Origin: Candidatus Delongbacteria bacterium
GTDB lineage: Bacteria; UBA4055
Reading direction: 5' to 3'
Length of the DNA: 6,331 nucleotides
Assembly (NCBI GenBank): GCA_013139625.1
Contig: WTAK01000271.1
Span: forward strand, 1-6,331
The notes under the pieces are model-generated. The model did no database searches. It saw only the letters and a list, made by a program, of their open reading frames with translations, and had not been told where the DNA came from. The position numbers were made by a program, and so were the translations under genes. Numbering within the stretch: position 1 is the stretch's first letter; each line of letters begins with the position of its first letter. Below are positions 5,833 to 6,331 of the stretch, piece after piece.

Positions 5833-6331
5833 ATGAAAACTAAATTACTATTATTCGTATTTCTCATACTATTCATACCTGTACAGGCTATGTCAGGCAG
5901 TGTGGATATTCAACCTGAAATTGAAGAATATAAGATAACTCAGGAAGAACTTCATAATTTAGCTGTGAACTACTATAAATTCATGTACGGAGAAGAACAT
6001 GAATGGAAAGGGATAAATAGAAAAGAGGGTGAAGATATAATTAAAGATATTACACCTTTGAAAGATGGAGAACTTACGGTTGCATACATGGTTAACTATA
6101 ATCCAGATGGACATGTTCAAATTATTGCACATAAAAATTCTTATCCTTTTGACAGACACGGAGGTGGATACTATTACTTTAATGTGGATTCAACAATTAT
6201 TAAGGAAATAGATATTGAGGATAAGTGGTTTCATCCTATTGAGAGGAGCGGATTAAGAATGATAAGAGATCGGGTAATAAATAAAGTAGCTCCGATAGCA
6301 AAAGAGCAAGTGTTATTAGATAAATTCCTTG
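5833..6331 (+). CDS. Secreted protein, N-terminal part (possible C10-peptidase/Spi-type propeptide); runs off the right edge
   Basis: The frame is open from ATG 5833 to the window end (166 codons). AAGGAG nine bases upstream supports the start. Residues 1-19 are a classic Sec signal peptide: KTK, a hydrophobic core (LLLFVFLILFI), then PVQA as a likely signal-peptidase I site. The next 150 residues contain a helical segment (ITQEELHNLAVNYYKFMYG, about 36-54) and then TPLKDGELTVAYMVNYNPDG with VQIIAHKN. This resembles, loosely, the propeptide/Spi inhibitor domain in front of streptopain-like C10 cysteine peptidases, where a helix precedes a strand such as 'AYvfn..p.GfviVs'. The catalytic Cys and His would lie outside the window, so the enzyme call is unproven; an export-only hypothetical protein fits equally. 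Expression is probably governed by the long structured leader upstream. Confidence 0.6.
   Translation, partial: MKTKLLLFVFLILFIPVQAMSGSVDIQPEIEEYKITQEELHNLAVNYYKFMYGEEHEWKGINRKEGEDIIKDITPLKDGELTVAYMVNYNPDGHVQIIAHKNSYPFDRHGGGYYYFNVDSTIIKEIDIEDKWFHPIERSGLRMIRDRVINKVAPIAKEQVLLDKFL

Noticed and set aside
5959..6159. 66-codon minus-strand ORF.
   Set aside because: It is antisense to the secreted-protein gene, which has a signal peptide and a good Shine-Dalgarno site.
1..6331. CRISPR arrays, tRNA genes, insertion-sequence ends.
   Set aside because: No regularly spaced direct repeats, cloverleaf with CCA-type end, transposase or paired terminal repeats were seen on either strand.

Overview
The window looks like chromosomal DNA from an AT-rich bacterium. 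Genes start at ATG with visible Shine-Dalgarno sequences, and several intergenic gaps hold sigma70-type promoters (TTGACA/TATAAT-like). The two lysine-reducing/saccharopine genes are of a kind found scattered in bacteria such as AT-rich Gram-negative lineages. I cannot name the taxon from sequence alone. The promoters and strong Shine-Dalgarno sites do not look like typical Bacteroidota.

Left part (1-3915, all minus strand). A lysine-saccharopine module is transcribed leftwards from a good promoter at 3887-3915. Lysine-ketoglutarate reductase (LYS1/LKR-like, 2553-3854) comes first, then saccharopine reductase (LYS9/SDH-like, 1151-2491), with a perfect REP-like palindrome between them. Together the two enzymes interconvert lysine + 2-oxoglutarate and glutamate + aminoadipate semialdehyde via saccharopine. 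A strong intrinsic terminator follows the second gene, and a promoter that physically overlaps it drives an RlmD/RumA-type rRNA uracil-5-methyltransferase (1-1080), which runs off the left edge.

Middle (3916-5311, plus strand). After a 317-base gap without a convincing gene comes an apparent two-gene cassette. It encodes an 85-residue Cys-rich protein and a 261-residue protein whose second half reads like a diverged PD-(D/E)XK (Mrr/restriction-like) fold with the catalytic Lys apparently replaced by Cys, followed by a charged helical tail. The second gene uses CGN arginine codons far more than its neighbours, suggesting acquired DNA. Neither gene is recognised as a named family.

Right part (5312-6331, plus strand). 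A promoter at about 5457-5485 would make a leader of roughly 340 nt before a secreted-protein gene (5833 to the right edge). The leader folds into a 29-bp imperfect hairpin, a small hairpin, and then two mutually exclusive stems that share the segment 5723-5733. One of these stems buries the strongest Shine-Dalgarno site in the window, which precedes a five-codon ORF. This has the architecture of a riboswitch or other cis-regulatory RNA, does not match a class I know, and is the best candidate here for something undescribed.
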